From positions 1-64,000 of the forward strand of contig CAKZPE010000032.1 in the NCBI GenBank assembly GCA_937138495.1: a stretch of DNA of 64,000 nt. Reading direction: 5' to 3'. Positions within the stretch are counted from its first letter, which is position 1. Each line of letters begins with the position of its first letter. The translations under genes were made by a program, and so were the position numbers. Below, piece by piece: positions 53,905 through 62,225 of this stretch. The notes under the pieces are model-generated. The model did not search any database and was not told the DNA's origin. It saw nothing but the letters and a program-made list of their open reading frames with translations. The stretch comes from an uncultured Oceanospirillaceae bacterium. Lineage in GTDB: Bacteria; Pseudomonadota; Gammaproteobacteria; Pseudomonadales; Balneatricaceae.

Positions 53905-53920
53905 AACCCCCGAAAGGGTT
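53905..53920 (-). terminator. Weak hairpin between bufA and bufB
   Basis: On the minus strand, AACCC, a short loop and GGGTT followed by TT lie 27 bases past the bufA stop. It may reduce read-through so that the precursor is made in excess over the enzymes. A second small hairpin of GAAGCTTC units overlaps the bufA stop. Confidence 0.4.
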
Positions 53921-53946
53921 AGATGTTGTCCCCTGTGGGAAGCTTC

Positions 53947-54408
53947 TTAGGAAGCTTTACCACCAACATCTGCACAGGCTTTAGCGCCCATACCTACGAA
54001 ACCGGTACCTTTACAAGAACCCTGACCAGCACATGCGTTGTTCGCACCTGCGCAATCGTTGTGGCCCTTACAAACGTTAACACCGTTACAGTGAACTAAG
54101 TCAGCCTTAGCCACTTCACCACGCCATTCGTCCTGCACCTTGCCACCGATGTCGGCACAAGCTTTAGATGGCATAGCGACGAAACCAGTACCTTTACAAG
54201 AACCCTGGCCGGCACATGCGTTGTTCGCGCCACCACAGTCGTTGTGACCTTTACATACGTTTACGCCTGCGCAATGTACCAGGTCGGTCGTGTTTGCATC
54301 TGCGCTGGCAGTATCGTTAGTAGCAGCAGTAGCAGAACAGCCTGCCAGTGCAGCAGCCGCAAATGCAACAGAAGCGCCACTCAGCATAGGTTTGATATTT
54401 TTATTCAT
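53947..54408 (-). CDS. bufA: Bufferin precursor with two tandem cores (BufA2-like)
   Basis: From the ATG at 54408 (GGAG eight bases upstream) this 153-residue precursor has a signal peptide with an LAGC lipobox at residues 21-24. Two nearly identical cores follow, residues 42-90 and 103-151, offset by exactly 61. Each has DLVHC[12 protein letters not shown], [15 protein letters not shown] and KACAD-x-GGK, giving six cysteines per core (46, 52, 58, 65, 71, 84 and 107, 113, 119, 126, 132, 145). Bufferins are exported peptides whose cysteines are modified by the DUF692 enzyme to bind copper. The usual precursor has one core, so the doubling is unusual. A longer frame to 54528 exists but lacks support. 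Confidence 0.9.
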   Translation of the reverse strand: MNKNIKPMLSGASVAFAAAALAGCSATAATNDTASADANTTDLVHCAGVNVCKGHNDCGGANNACAGQGSCKGTGFVAMPSKACADIGGKVQDEWRGEVAKADLVHCNGVNVCKGHNDCAGANNACAGQGSCKGTGFVGMGAKACADVGGKAS

Positions 54409-54790
54409 TTTTAAATCTCCTGACGGTAATAGACGCTTCGTTGATTCCAATTGAAGCGAGATATTGGAGTGCACACAGTGCCATATAAAATTAGTCCGCT
54501 TATATGAAACAAAACTGAAAACACACACTCTAAGTGATTCTTTGTACAGCCAAATTTTTTTCTACAGCGAAAATGAGTATAGCAGTCGGCTGAAATTTGG
54601 CAGGTGAAGACGTGCTACATTGCCCGTAGGGGCAAGGGTTGTAGCGATATGGGGCTGGCAGAATTTTTGAGGCAGTAAACGGCTCTTAAGGTCGCTAAAA
54701 ATTATCTGAAATATTTTTGTCTGGCAGAACGTGAAACTGAAATAAAGAGTGTTTTTCAGTTTCACGGGTGGCTGAATCTGAAAATATTTC
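54409..54790. other. 382-bp region between bufA and the TrmB gene with two long hairpins
   Basis: It holds the bufA promoter region and the end of the TrmB gene. GTGAAACTGAAA (54731-54742) pairs perfectly with TTTCAGTTTCAC (54754-54765). GCTACATTGCCC (54614-54625) pairs with GGGCAA (54630-54635) and, past a four-base bulge, TGTAGC (54640-54645). Neither has a T run in the TrmB direction. They could be 3'-end hairpins or a small RNA. An overlapping 128-codon frame was rejected. Confidence 0.5.
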
Positions 54791-55531
54791 CTATAAAAGC
54801 CCCCATAATGTCTGAAAAATAATTTGCTGGGCGGCAGCAACTTCTTTCGAATCGATGACAACAGCGGTGGGATAATTGTGTGAGGCCAGCGAAATAATTG
54901 CACACTTTGGCGGATAGATAGCGATATAGGCCGCATCCACCGGACCATCAGTTTTGATCCATTTCCGTTCGCTCAGCTCCGCATCTTCACCGCCGTCACC
55001 GATGGCGATTACCTTTACTTCAATGCCCCGCTGGATACGTTGCAGGGTAAAGTTCGGAAATGGCCGGTACAGGTGAGCCCGGATCGGCTTGGAGGAAAAG
55101 ATCGAATACTCTTTTTTAGCCTGCGCGGACACAGTGCTGAGGATATCCCGTAATACCCATTCGATGCCGGCGTCGCCTTCGTAATAGCTGACGTTGGCAG
55201 CGTTAAAGTCCGGCATCAGGTGATGCATGTCAGGAATCACCCGGGTTTTAAGCTGCTCAATGGCCTGATCCAGGTTACGCTGCTTGTCCTGTGCCAGCTG
55301 CAGCAGCACGTCTGGCTCCCGGGGTGAAAATAATCGCCGTTTACCCTTTGGCAGATAGCTGATAACCCCTTTGCCCTGTAAGGCTTTGAGGCATTCATAG
55401 GTGGTTCCCCGGTTGATGCCGGATTTTTCGGCGATGACCCGGATGGAGCTGGGCCCTAATGCCAGCAGTGCGCGGTAAATTTTGACTTCCCGTTTGGAAA
55501 GGTCGAGCAGTTCAAAAATCTGTTCATTCAT
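54791..55531 (-). CDS. TrmB family transcriptional regulator
   Basis: This 246-residue protein has the TrmB N-terminal winged helix (LDLSKREVKIYRALLALGPS, IRVIAEKSGINRGTTYECLK, YLPKGKRRLFSPREP) and a C-terminal ligand-binding region with SYYEGDAGIEWVLRDIL and EYSIFSSKPIRAHLYRPFPN. TrmB proteins often sense sugars, but this subtype is uncharacterised to my knowledge. It diverges from glmU with 155 bases between them, which carry two inverted repeats, so it may regulate amino-sugar synthesis or itself. The bufferin genes on the same strand downstream are a second possible target. Confidence 0.85.
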   Translation of the reverse strand: MNEQIFELLDLSKREVKIYRALLALGPSSIRVIAEKSGINRGTTYECLKALQGKGVISYLPKGKRRLFSPREPDVLLQLAQDKQRNLDQAIEQLKTRVIPDMHHLMPDFNAANVSYYEGDAGIEWVLRDILSTVSAQAKKEYSIFSSKPIRAHLYRPFPNFTLQRIQRGIEVKVIAIGDGGEDAELSERKWIKTDGPVDAAYIAIYPPKCAIISLASHNYPTAVVIDSKEVAAAQQIIFQTLWGLL

Positions 55532-55555
55532 AGCGGGTAATTTCTGCCGGATTAT

Positions 55556-55576
55556 TTGTCATTTTATTTATGACAA
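55556..55576. promoter_or_regulatory. Inverted repeat TTGTCAT-N7-ATGACAA
   Basis: Exact 7-base arms at 55556-55562 and 55570-55576 lie 25 bases before the TrmB start. The position suggests autoregulation by the TrmB protein. GTCA is shared with the second site near glmU. Confidence 0.5.
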
Positions 55577-55630
55577 TTTGTATTGCATCTGTGCCTGTAT
55601 CGCTTAAAGTGCAATCATTCATAAGGTTAT

Positions 55631-55646
55631 GTCAATTGGAATTGAC
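55631..55646. promoter_or_regulatory. Inverted repeat GTCAATT-GG-AATTGAC before glmU
   Basis: Arms at 55631-55637 and 55640-55646 are exact, 41 bases before the glmU start. It shares a GTCA core with the site at 55556, so one regulator could bind both, repressing TrmB and glmU together. Confidence 0.45.
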
Positions 55647-55686
55647 CTGGCCCAGGTAAAAAAATTCTTTCAGGGAAGCCTCTGTT

Positions 55687-57069
55687 GTGACAACTCTCAA
55701 TACGATTATTCTCGCTGCCGGTCAGGGCAGCCGCATGAAATCTTCGTTACCCAAAGTTCTGCATAAGATTGCCGGCAAGCCGATGGTGCAGTGGGTAATT
55801 GATGCTGCCGGTCAGTTACCGGCGAATAATGCCCACGTTGTCATTGGCCACGGGGCAGAGCATTTACAGGAAGCCTTGTCCGGCCAGCCACTGACATTTG
55901 CCGTTCAGGCTGAACAGCTGGGTACCGGCCATGCCGTTGCCCAGGCAATGCCAAACATTGCGCAAGACTCTATCGCACTGGTGTTGTATGGCGATGTGCC
56001 GCTGACAAAAGCGGACACGATGGCCCGTCTGGTGGAAATTGCCGAACAGGGTGATTTTGCACTGTTGACCGTGAAGCTGGATGACCCGACAGGTTATGGC
56101 CGTATCGTCCGGGACGAGCAGGCCCGGGTTAGCGCCATTGTTGAGCATAAAGATGCCAATGCGGACCAGTTAGCCATTACTGAAGTGAATACCGGGATTC
56201 TGGCGGTAGCAGCCAGCAAGTTACATGAATGGTTACCGCAGCTGTCTTCGGATAATGCTCAGGGCGAATATTATCTGACCGACGTGATCGCGATGGCGGC
56301 GTCTTCCGGGATGAATGTCACCACCATTCAGCCTGAGACTGAACAGGAAGTGCAGGGCATCAATAACCGCATGCAGCAGGCTGAACTGGAACGCTGGTAT
56401 CAGTCACAGCAGGCCCGTTCACTGATGGAGCAGGGGGTTACACTGGCAGATCCGGCCCGTCTGGATGTGCGCGGTGATCTGACGGTTGGTACTGATGTCA
56501 GTATTGATATCAACGCGGTGTTTAAAGGCCGCGTTGTGCTGGGCAATAACGTGACCATCGAGCCGAACTGTGTGATCGAAGACTCAGTCATCGGTGATGG
56601 TTGCCATATTAAAGCGAACTCAGTGCTGGAACAGGCTGAGCTGGCCGGTCATTCAGATATTGGCCCGTTTGCCCGATTACGCCCGGGCAGCCGGCTGGCG
56701 CTGGGTGCTAAGGTGGGTAACTTTGTTGAAACCAAGAAAGTAAATATCGGTGAAGGCAGTAAAGTGAATCACCTGAGTTATGTGGGTGATGCGGATGTTG
56801 GGCCGGGGGCCAATATCGGTGCCGGCACCATTACCTGCAACTACGACGGTGTGAATAAATTTAAGACGGAAATCGGTTCCGGTGCGTTTATCGGCTCGAA
56901 CAGCGCGCTGGTGGCGCCGGTTAAAATCGGTGAAAACGCCACAGTTGGTGCCGGCTCTACCGTCAGTAAAAATGTTAATGATGCGGAGTTGGCGGTGAGC
57001 CGTGCCCGGCAGACCAATATCAAAGGCTGGCAGCGTCCGGTGGACCAGAAAGCCGCTAAAGATCAGTAA
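55687..57069 (+). CDS. glmU: Bifunctional GlcNAc-1-phosphate uridyltransferase / GlcN-1-P acetyltransferase
   Basis: This 460-residue enzyme makes UDP-GlcNAc. The N-terminal uridyltransferase has LNTIILAAGQGSRMKSSLPK VLH and VLYGDVPLT; the C-terminal left-handed beta-helix acetyltransferase runs from about residue 250, with many hexapeptide repeats (NIGAGTITCNYDGVNKFKT). A GTG start at 55687 follows CAGGGAAG. It leads glmS by 26 bases. In many gammaproteobacteria glmU follows atpC closely; here about 51 kb lie between. Confidence 0.97.
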   Translation: MTTLNTIILAAGQGSRMKSSLPKVLHKIAGKPMVQWVIDAAGQLPANNAHVVIGHGAEHLQEALSGQPLTFAVQAEQLGTGHAVAQAMPNIAQDSIALVLYGDVPLTKADTMARLVEIAEQGDFALLTVKLDDPTGYGRIVRDEQARVSAIVEHKDANADQLAITEVNTGILAVAASKLHEWLPQLSSDNAQGEYYLTDVIAMAASSGMNVTTIQPETEQEVQGINNRMQQAELERWYQSQQARSLMEQGVTLADPARLDVRGDLTVGTDVSIDINAVFKGRVVLGNNVTIEPNCVIEDSVIGDGCHIKANSVLEQAELAGHSDIGPFARLRPGSRLALGAKVGNFVETKKVNIGEGSKVNHLSYVGDADVGPGANIGAGTITCNYDGVNKFKTEIGSGAFIGSNSALVAPVKIGENATVGAGSTVSKNVNDAELAVSRARQTNIKGWQRPVDQKAAKDQ

Positions 57070-57095
57070 GCCCTGCATCAGAAGGAAGAACAGTT

Positions 57096-58934
57096 ATGTG
57101 TGGAATCGTTGGTGCAATTGCCAGCCGAAATATCGCGGCTATCCTGCTGGAAGGCCTGAAACGTCTTGAATACCGGGGATATGACTCTGCCGGTATGGCG
57201 GTGTATAACGCGGCTGATGACAGTCTGTCGGCGCTGAAACGTCTGGGTAAGGTCGCCGAACTGGCGAACGCCCTCAAAGAACAGTCTCTGCCTGGCGCGC
57301 TTGGGATCGCTCACACCCGCTGGGCAACCCACGGTAAGCCGGAACAGCGTAATGCCCACCCGCACCTTTCCGGTGACCGGATTGCGATCGTTCATAACGG
57401 CATCATTGAAAACCACGCTGAGCTGCGTGCTGAATTACAGGCGGAGGGTTACAGCTTCCTGTCTGATACCGATACTGAAGTGGTGACTCACCTGATTCAC
57501 CGGGCAGTCAGTGCCGGTGCTCAGCTGGATGATGCCGTTAAAGCGACAGTGAAGCGCCTGCACGGTGCTTATGCACTGGCGGTGATTGATCAGCAGCAGC
57601 CGGATCGTCTGATTGCAACCCGGATGGGCAGTCCGCTGGTGATTGGTGTCGGCGTTGAGGAAAACTTCATCGCGTCTGATCCGCTGGCCCTGTTACAGGT
57701 AACCGACCGTTTTATCTATCTGGAAGAAGGTGATTTAGCGATCATCAGCCAGCACGATGTGGCGGTTGAAGATGCCCGCGGTGAACTGGTTGAGCGCGAA
57801 GTGCTGCAGTTTGAACACGGGCACGACGTGGCGGACAAAGGCGAATACCGCCACTACATGCTCAAGGAAATTTACGAGCAGCCTAAGGTGATTGATGCGG
57901 TACTCGAAGGCCGTATCAGCAACGGAAAAGTGCTGGAGCAGGTGTTTGGTACCGAAGCCGGTGAACTGTTTGATCAGGTTAAATGCGTACAGATTGTTGC
58001 CTGTGGCACCAGCTATAACGCGGGTATGGTGGCCAAGTACTGGATTGAACGGCATGCAGGGATTCCGTGCATGGTCGATGTCGCCAGTGAATTCCGCTAC
58101 CGCCGTACGGTATGCCTGCCGGGAACGCTGTTTATAACGATTTCCCAGTCCGGTGAAACGGCGGATACCCTGGCAGCCCTGCGGGATGCCAAAACCCAGG
58201 GCTATCTGGCATCCCTGACAGTTTGTAACGTGCCGGGCAGTTCGCTGGTGCGTGAATCGGATCTGTGCCTGATGACCAATGCCGGCCCGGAAATTGGCGT
58301 TGCTTCCACCAAAGCCTTCACCAGTCAGTTAGTTGCTCTGATGCTGACCACTCTGATTCTGGCCCGTCGTACCGGCTTCAGCGAAGCGGCTGAAGCCGAT
58401 ATGGTTGCCAAACTGGAAGGCCTGTCAGCACTGTGTGATGAAGTGCTGAAGCTGGATGCGGACATTCAGCTGATGGCTGAACGCTTCGTCGACAAAAACC
58501 ACACCCTGTTCCTGGGCCGCGGCACTATGTTCCCGGTCGCTGTGGAAGGGGCGCTTAAGCTGAAAGAAATCTCCTATATTCACGCTGAAGCTTACCCGGC
58601 CGGAGAACTGAAACACGGTCCGCTGGCGCTGGTGGATGACAACATGCCGATTGTGGCGGTTGCACCGAATAACTCTCTGCTGGAAAAGTTACAGGCAAAT
58701 CTGGAAGAAGTGCGTGCCCGTGGCGGTCAGCTGTTCCTGTTTGCTGACAGCCGGATTCAGATCGAAGAGGGTGACGACAGCTGTTACCTGCTGAACATTC
58801 CGGATGTCTGCAAGGACATGGCGCCGATTGTCTATTCCATCCCGCTACAGTTGCTGTCTTACTACGTGGCCGTGCTGAAAGGCACCGATGTGGATCAGCC
58901 GCGAAATCTGGCGAAATCTGTCACGGTTGAGTGA
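57096..58934 (+). CDS. glmS: Glutamine-fructose-6-phosphate aminotransferase
   Basis: This 612-residue enzyme makes glucosamine-6-phosphate from fructose-6-phosphate and glutamine. The N-terminal glutaminase begins CGIVGAIASRNIA, with Cys1 of the mature protein as nucleophile, and shows HTRWATHGKPEQRNAHPH and HNGIIENH. The two SIS domains follow (CGTSYNAGMVAKYWIE, SQSGETADTLAAL, EGALKLKEISYIHAEAYPAG), ending KSVTVE. AGAAGGAAG precedes the ATG. It is cotranscribed with glmU and closed by a strong terminator. Confidence 0.98.
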   Translation: MCGIVGAIASRNIAAILLEGLKRLEYRGYDSAGMAVYNAADDSLSALKRLGKVAELANALKEQSLPGALGIAHTRWATHGKPEQRNAHPHLSGDRIAIVHNGIIENHAELRAELQAEGYSFLSDTDTEVVTHLIHRAVSAGAQLDDAVKATVKRLHGAYALAVIDQQQPDRLIATRMGSPLVIGVGVEENFIASDPLALLQVTDRFIYLEEGDLAIISQHDVAVEDARGELVEREVLQFEHGHDVADKGEYRHYMLKEIYEQPKVIDAVLEGRISNGKVLEQVFGTEAGELFDQVKCVQIVACGTSYNAGMVAKYWIERHAGIPCMVDVASEFRYRRTVCLPGTLFITISQSGETADTLAALRDAKTQGYLASLTVCNVPGSSLVRESDLCLMTNAGPEIGVASTKAFTSQLVALMLTTLILARRTGFSEAAEADMVAKLEGLSALCDEVLKLDADIQLMAERFVDKNHTLFLGRGTMFPVAVEGALKLKEISYIHAEAYPAGELKHGPLALVDDNMPIVAVAPNNSLLEKLQANLEEVRARGGQLFLFADSRIQIEEGDDSCYLLNIPDVCKDMAPIVYSIPLQLLSYYVAVLKGTDVDQPRNLAKSVTVE

Positions 58935-58951
58935 TGAACATCGTTCGTAAT

Positions 58952-58985
58952 AAAAAATGCCGGCTGATTAGCCGGCATTTTTTTT
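58952..58985 (+). terminator. glmS terminator
   Basis: AATGCCGGCT (58956-58965) pairs perfectly with AGCCGGCATT (58970-58979) around GATT, followed by a T run. A near-identical hairpin, differing by two bases, lies after the fic gene. Confidence 0.93.
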
Positions 58986-59161
58986 GAAAAGTGCGAATAG
59001 TGAATAGATGGCCCGATCGCTTGATTAAGGAGAAACAGAGGACTGATTAACAGAACCCGGATAAACCGGATACTCGACTTTATTGTTTTGCGGGGTGATG
59101 GAAGGTTGATGGTATTCAGGAGACAGGAAATTAAATTATCATCATTTGTTATTTTACTTTA

Positions 59162-59183
59162 AGCTTTAAGTTAAATTAAAGCT
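59162..59183 (+). promoter_or_regulatory. Inverted repeat AGCTTTAA-N6-TTAAAGCT upstream of fic
   Basis: Exact 8-base arms sit 28 bases before the fic start in an AT-rich stretch with further TTTAAG words (59157 and 59193). The Fic protein has a C-terminal winged helix, so autoregulation is a sensible inference. Confidence 0.5.
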
Positions 59184-59210
59184 CAGGTTTATTTTAAGCT
59201 GAGGTATGCC

Positions 59211-60371
59211 ATGGAACGAGGTACAACAGGGCGCTATGTCGCCAGTATTGCGGGGGGCGTGAAGTGTCAGGCTTTTATTCCAGCCACTTTGCCACCACAG
59301 CCATCGTTACAGCTGGATAATAAACTACAGGTACGTATTAATCAGGCAATGTTGGCACTTGGCCGCCTGGATGCTATCAGTACCTTACTTCCGGATGCCC
59401 GCCTGTTTCTTTACAGCTATGTACGTAAGGAAGCGGTGATGTCTTCTCAGATTGAAGGTACGCAATCATCCCTGAATGACCTGATGCTCTATGAAATGGA
59501 AGGTTTACCCGGTGTGCCTATGGATGATGTGCAGGAAGTGTCCTGTTATGTCAGTGCGTTGGAGTTGGGTGTACAGCGCATTCGCGAAGGGCATTCGGTT
59601 ACTTTTCGATTGCTGACAGAGTTGCATGAGGCTTTGATGACCTCAGGCAGAGGTATGAGTAAAGGGCCGGGGGAGTTTCGTAAAAATCAGGTATGGATTG
59701 GCGGACACCGGGCGGATGAAGCCACTTTTGTGCCTGCACCTGCGAATGAGCTGGCTAACTGTTGGGCAGAACTGGAACGCTTCCTGAATGATGTTCCGGA
59801 TATGACCGATCCACTGATTAAGGCCGCCCTGGCACACGTTCAGTTTGAAACTATTCATCCCTTTATGGATGGTAACGGCCGTTTGGGGCGTTTGCTAATA
59901 CCGTTGATATTGGTCTCCGGGAATATTCTGAGTGAACCGCTGCTGTACCTCTCAGTATTTTTTAAAAAACATCGTCAGGTGTACTACGACCGTTCACAGC
60001 AGGTACGTCTGACCGGCGACTGGGAAAGCTGGCTGCTGTTTTTTGTGGATGCCGTGACTGAAACCGCTACCCAGGCTGTCAGTACTGCTCGAGAACTTAA
60101 CGCTTTACGCAGTACGCACCGTGAGTTAGTCAATGGGTTGGGGCGTATGGCCCCCTCTGCTCAACAGGTGCTGGATGTATTGTTTGAGTATCCGATTGCT
60201 AACATCAGTACTCTGGTGAGGCATGGTGGTATTACTGCTGCTACTGCCGGTAAAGTTTTGGATAGATTAGCTCAGCCTGAACTGGCACTGGTACGTGAGT
60301 TGACAGGTCAGAAACGCAACCGTGTATTTGCTTACAGCGCTTACATTGATATTTTGAATCAGGATGAATAA
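59211..60371 (+). CDS. Fic family protein with N-terminal inhibitory motif and winged helix
   Basis: This 386-residue protein has the full Fic motif HPFMDGNGRLGR (216-227), so it should transfer AMP or another nucleotide to a target hydroxyl. The N-terminal helix carries SSQIEG (78-83), matching the S/T-x-x-x-E-G/N inhibitory motif, so activity is self-restrained and no separate antitoxin is needed. A DUF4172-like or Fic_N region precedes it, and a winged helix follows from about residue 310 (RMAPSAQQVLDVLFEYPIA). GAGG lies close to the ATG. It stands alone between two near-identical terminators. Confidence 0.9.
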   Translation: MERGTTGRYVASIAGGVKCQAFIPATLPPQPSLQLDNKLQVRINQAMLALGRLDAISTLLPDARLFLYSYVRKEAVMSSQIEGTQSSLNDLMLYEMEGLPGVPMDDVQEVSCYVSALELGVQRIREGHSVTFRLLTELHEALMTSGRGMSKGPGEFRKNQVWIGGHRADEATFVPAPANELANCWAELERFLNDVPDMTDPLIKAALAHVQFETIHPFMDGNGRLGRLLIPLILVSGNILSEPLLYLSVFFKKHRQVYYDRSQQVRLTGDWESWLLFFVDAVTETATQAVSTARELNALRSTHRELVNGLGRMAPSAQQVLDVLFEYPIANISTLVRHGGITAATAGKVLDRLAQPELALVRELTGQKRNRVFAYSAYIDILNQDE

Positions 60372-60396
60372 TGCCGGCTGACTAGCTGGCATTTTT
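60370..60396 (+). terminator. fic terminator, near copy of the glmS terminator
   Basis: AATGCCGGCT (60370-60379) pairs with AGCTGGCATT (60384-60393), with one G-T pair, around GACT and then a short T run. The first arm overlaps the stop codon. Compared with 58956-58979 only two of 24 bases differ. Confidence 0.85.
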
Positions 60397-60421
60397 AGTT
60401 TTAGGGATTTGAATATACAGC

Positions 60422-61057
60422 CTAGGTCAGTTTAAACGCCCCCTGAATCCCTTCGATGGCCATCTGGGTGCCGATAACGGCCAGTATCAGGCCCATCATC
60501 CGGGTAATGACCTGCAGGGCATTCTCACCGATGAAACGCACCAAACGCTCACCGGAGACAAAAAACACAAAGGTGATGATGCAGAGCACCGCGAACATGC
60601 TGATGGTGGTGATCAGCTCGGTTAAGCCACCGCCAGAGGCGAAGTTCATTGCCGTGGCAATGGTGCCCGGGCCGGCCAGAATCGGCATCGCTAATGGGGA
60701 AACCGCCACGCCCAAAGCGGCTTCTTTGGCTTTTTTCGGATCACAGCCGTGGGGCTGCTGCACTTTTGACTGGTTGCCCTGCAGCATATGAAAACCGATC
60801 AGAAATACCAGAATACCACCGGTGATTCTGAAGGCGGGCAGGCTCAGGCCAAACAGCTGGAAGATGTATTTGCCGGCCACCGAAAATACGGCGATGACGA
60901 TGAAAGCGATCAGCAGTGAACGGAAGGCAATCGCCCGGGTCGTCTGGCTGTCATCATGGCTGGTCAGGCCAAGAAATACCGGCACGTTGGCAATGGGATT
61001 CATAATGGCGAAAAACCCCATGAATACAGTTGCAGCATGTAACACTATGTTTTCCAT
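60422..61057 (-). CDS. MarC family integral membrane protein
   Basis: This 211-residue protein has six hydrophobic helices. The MarC signatures are FFAIMNPIANVPVFLGLTSH near the N-terminus, FRITGGILVFLIGFHML in the middle and PLAMPILAGPGTIATAMNFA, with MMGLILAVIGTQMAIEGI at the end. MarC members are annotated as putative transporters; the E. coli namesake does not in fact confer drug resistance. AGAGAAGA precedes the ATG. It is the last gene of a leftward set, 17 bases after the APC-like transporter gene. Confidence 0.9.
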   Translation of the reverse strand: MENIVLHAATVFMGFFAIMNPIANVPVFLGLTSHDDSQTTRAIAFRSLLIAFIVIAVFSVAGKYIFQLFGLSLPAFRITGGILVFLIGFHMLQGNQSKVQQPHGCDPKKAKEAALGVAVSPLAMPILAGPGTIATAMNFASGGGLTELITTISMFAVLCIITFVFFVSGERLVRFIGENALQVITRMMGLILAVIGTQMAIEGIQGAFKLT

Positions 61058-61074
61058 AAGATCTTCTCTTTTTA

Positions 61075-62211
61075 TTAACCTACAGGCACAGCAAAAATAA
61101 CAATATACAGCATGATGGCGGTGAGTATCAGGCTACCGGTTTTAACCCGTAAAGATTCGGTTGCCCGCCAGGCTACCAGACACTGCAGGGCGTAATAGGC
61201 GGCAAATGCCCGGGATGCCAGTGCCAGAATCTCGAAGGTATCTGCGCTCCAGGTAAGCAGCAGGGCAAAACCTGCAATCAGCAGATAACTGATCGGTGCG
61301 CTGATCCGTTTGGCAGAGATTTCACTGAGGTTACCGCTGGCGGCCAGCGTGTCGGCAACTGCGGCAGAAAACTGACTTAATACAGCGGCGAAGATGACCG
61401 CAGCGGGTAAAAATCCAAATGCTGATAAACCGGCCAGCGTAATCAGGCTGTGGTCGTCAAATACACCGTTCAGTGATGGCACCAGTGGCATGGCCAGTAA
61501 CACAAACAGGATATAGATGCTGCCGGAAATCAGCTGTGACTGCCGGGATGCCTGAATGCGCAGGTCAGCGGCGTATTGCTCGCCCAGATAGCGGGGCGTT
61601 TCAAAGCCCTGAACCACAATCAGCGTACCGGCAATAATGCTGCAGGTTTTCCAGAGGTCATTGAACTGAGCAGCAGGTATGGTCAGCGTGTCCTGTTGCC
61701 AGGCCTGGAAATCGAACAGGGCAAAGCCTGCCAGTACCAGAGCGATCAGTACAAAGGTTACGTAGAGTGCCCATTTTTCCATAAAGCCCAGTACACCGAG
61801 GCCACGCCAGATACCGACGCCGGCAATGATAATGATCACGGTGGAAGTCAGCAGGTTGTTATACAGCGGTATGTCCTGACCGATACCGGAGAGCACGAAT
61901 GAGGCCAGAATGTGCAGGTACAGGGTGATGGATATCACATAGGCGATCACGATGCTGATATCGGCGCTGCGCTCAAGTACGTTCAGAGTACGGTCCTGAC
62001 CGTCGGCTAACAGGGGTTCTGCCACCCGGATGTTATGCCGGATGACGTTACCCACCAGATAAGCCAGTAAACAGACCACAGCCATGGCAACCGCCATATA
62101 GGGGCCGGCGCTCTGGGCCAGTACTGGCACAATGACCAGAAAACCGCTGCCGAAGATGGAAGCCAGCGGGGTTGCCAGCAGTTCAAAATGATGACGGGAA
62201 AATATTTGCAT
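61075..62211 (-). CDS. Putative APC-superfamily transporter
   Basis: This 378-residue membrane protein has about eleven hydrophobic helices. The order of segments (IFGSGFLVIVPVLAQSAGP, AYLVGNVIRHNIRVAEPLL, then GTLIVVQGFETPRYLGEQYA and AAVIFAAVLSQFSAAVADTL) suggests a distant member of the APC/LeuT-like superfamily. No substrate can be inferred. I use the ATG at 62211, 14 bases after the crcB stop; an earlier in-frame ATG at 62241 would overlap crcB by 16 bases. It lies between crcB and marC on the same strand. Confidence 0.75.
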   Translation of the reverse strand: MQIFSRHHFELLATPLASIFGSGFLVIVPVLAQSAGPYMAVAMAVVCLLAYLVGNVIRHNIRVAEPLLADGQDRTLNVLERSADISIVIAYVISITLYLHILASFVLSGIGQDIPLYNNLLTSTVIIIIAGVGIWRGLGVLGFMEKWALYVTFVLIALVLAGFALFDFQAWQQDTLTIPAAQFNDLWKTCSIIAGTLIVVQGFETPRYLGEQYAADLRIQASRQSQLISGSIYILFVLLAMPLVPSLNGVFDDHSLITLAGLSAFGFLPAAVIFAAVLSQFSAAVADTLAASGNLSEISAKRISAPISYLLIAGFALLLTWSADTFEILALASRAFAAYYALQCLVAWRATESLRVKTGSLILTAIMLYIVIFAVPVG

Positions 62212-62225
62212 GGTCGGATATCCGT

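Noticed and set aside
54562-54948. A 128-codon minus-strand frame overlapping the end of the TrmB gene.
   Set aside because: It runs through two strong hairpins, overlaps trmB in another frame and has no start signal.
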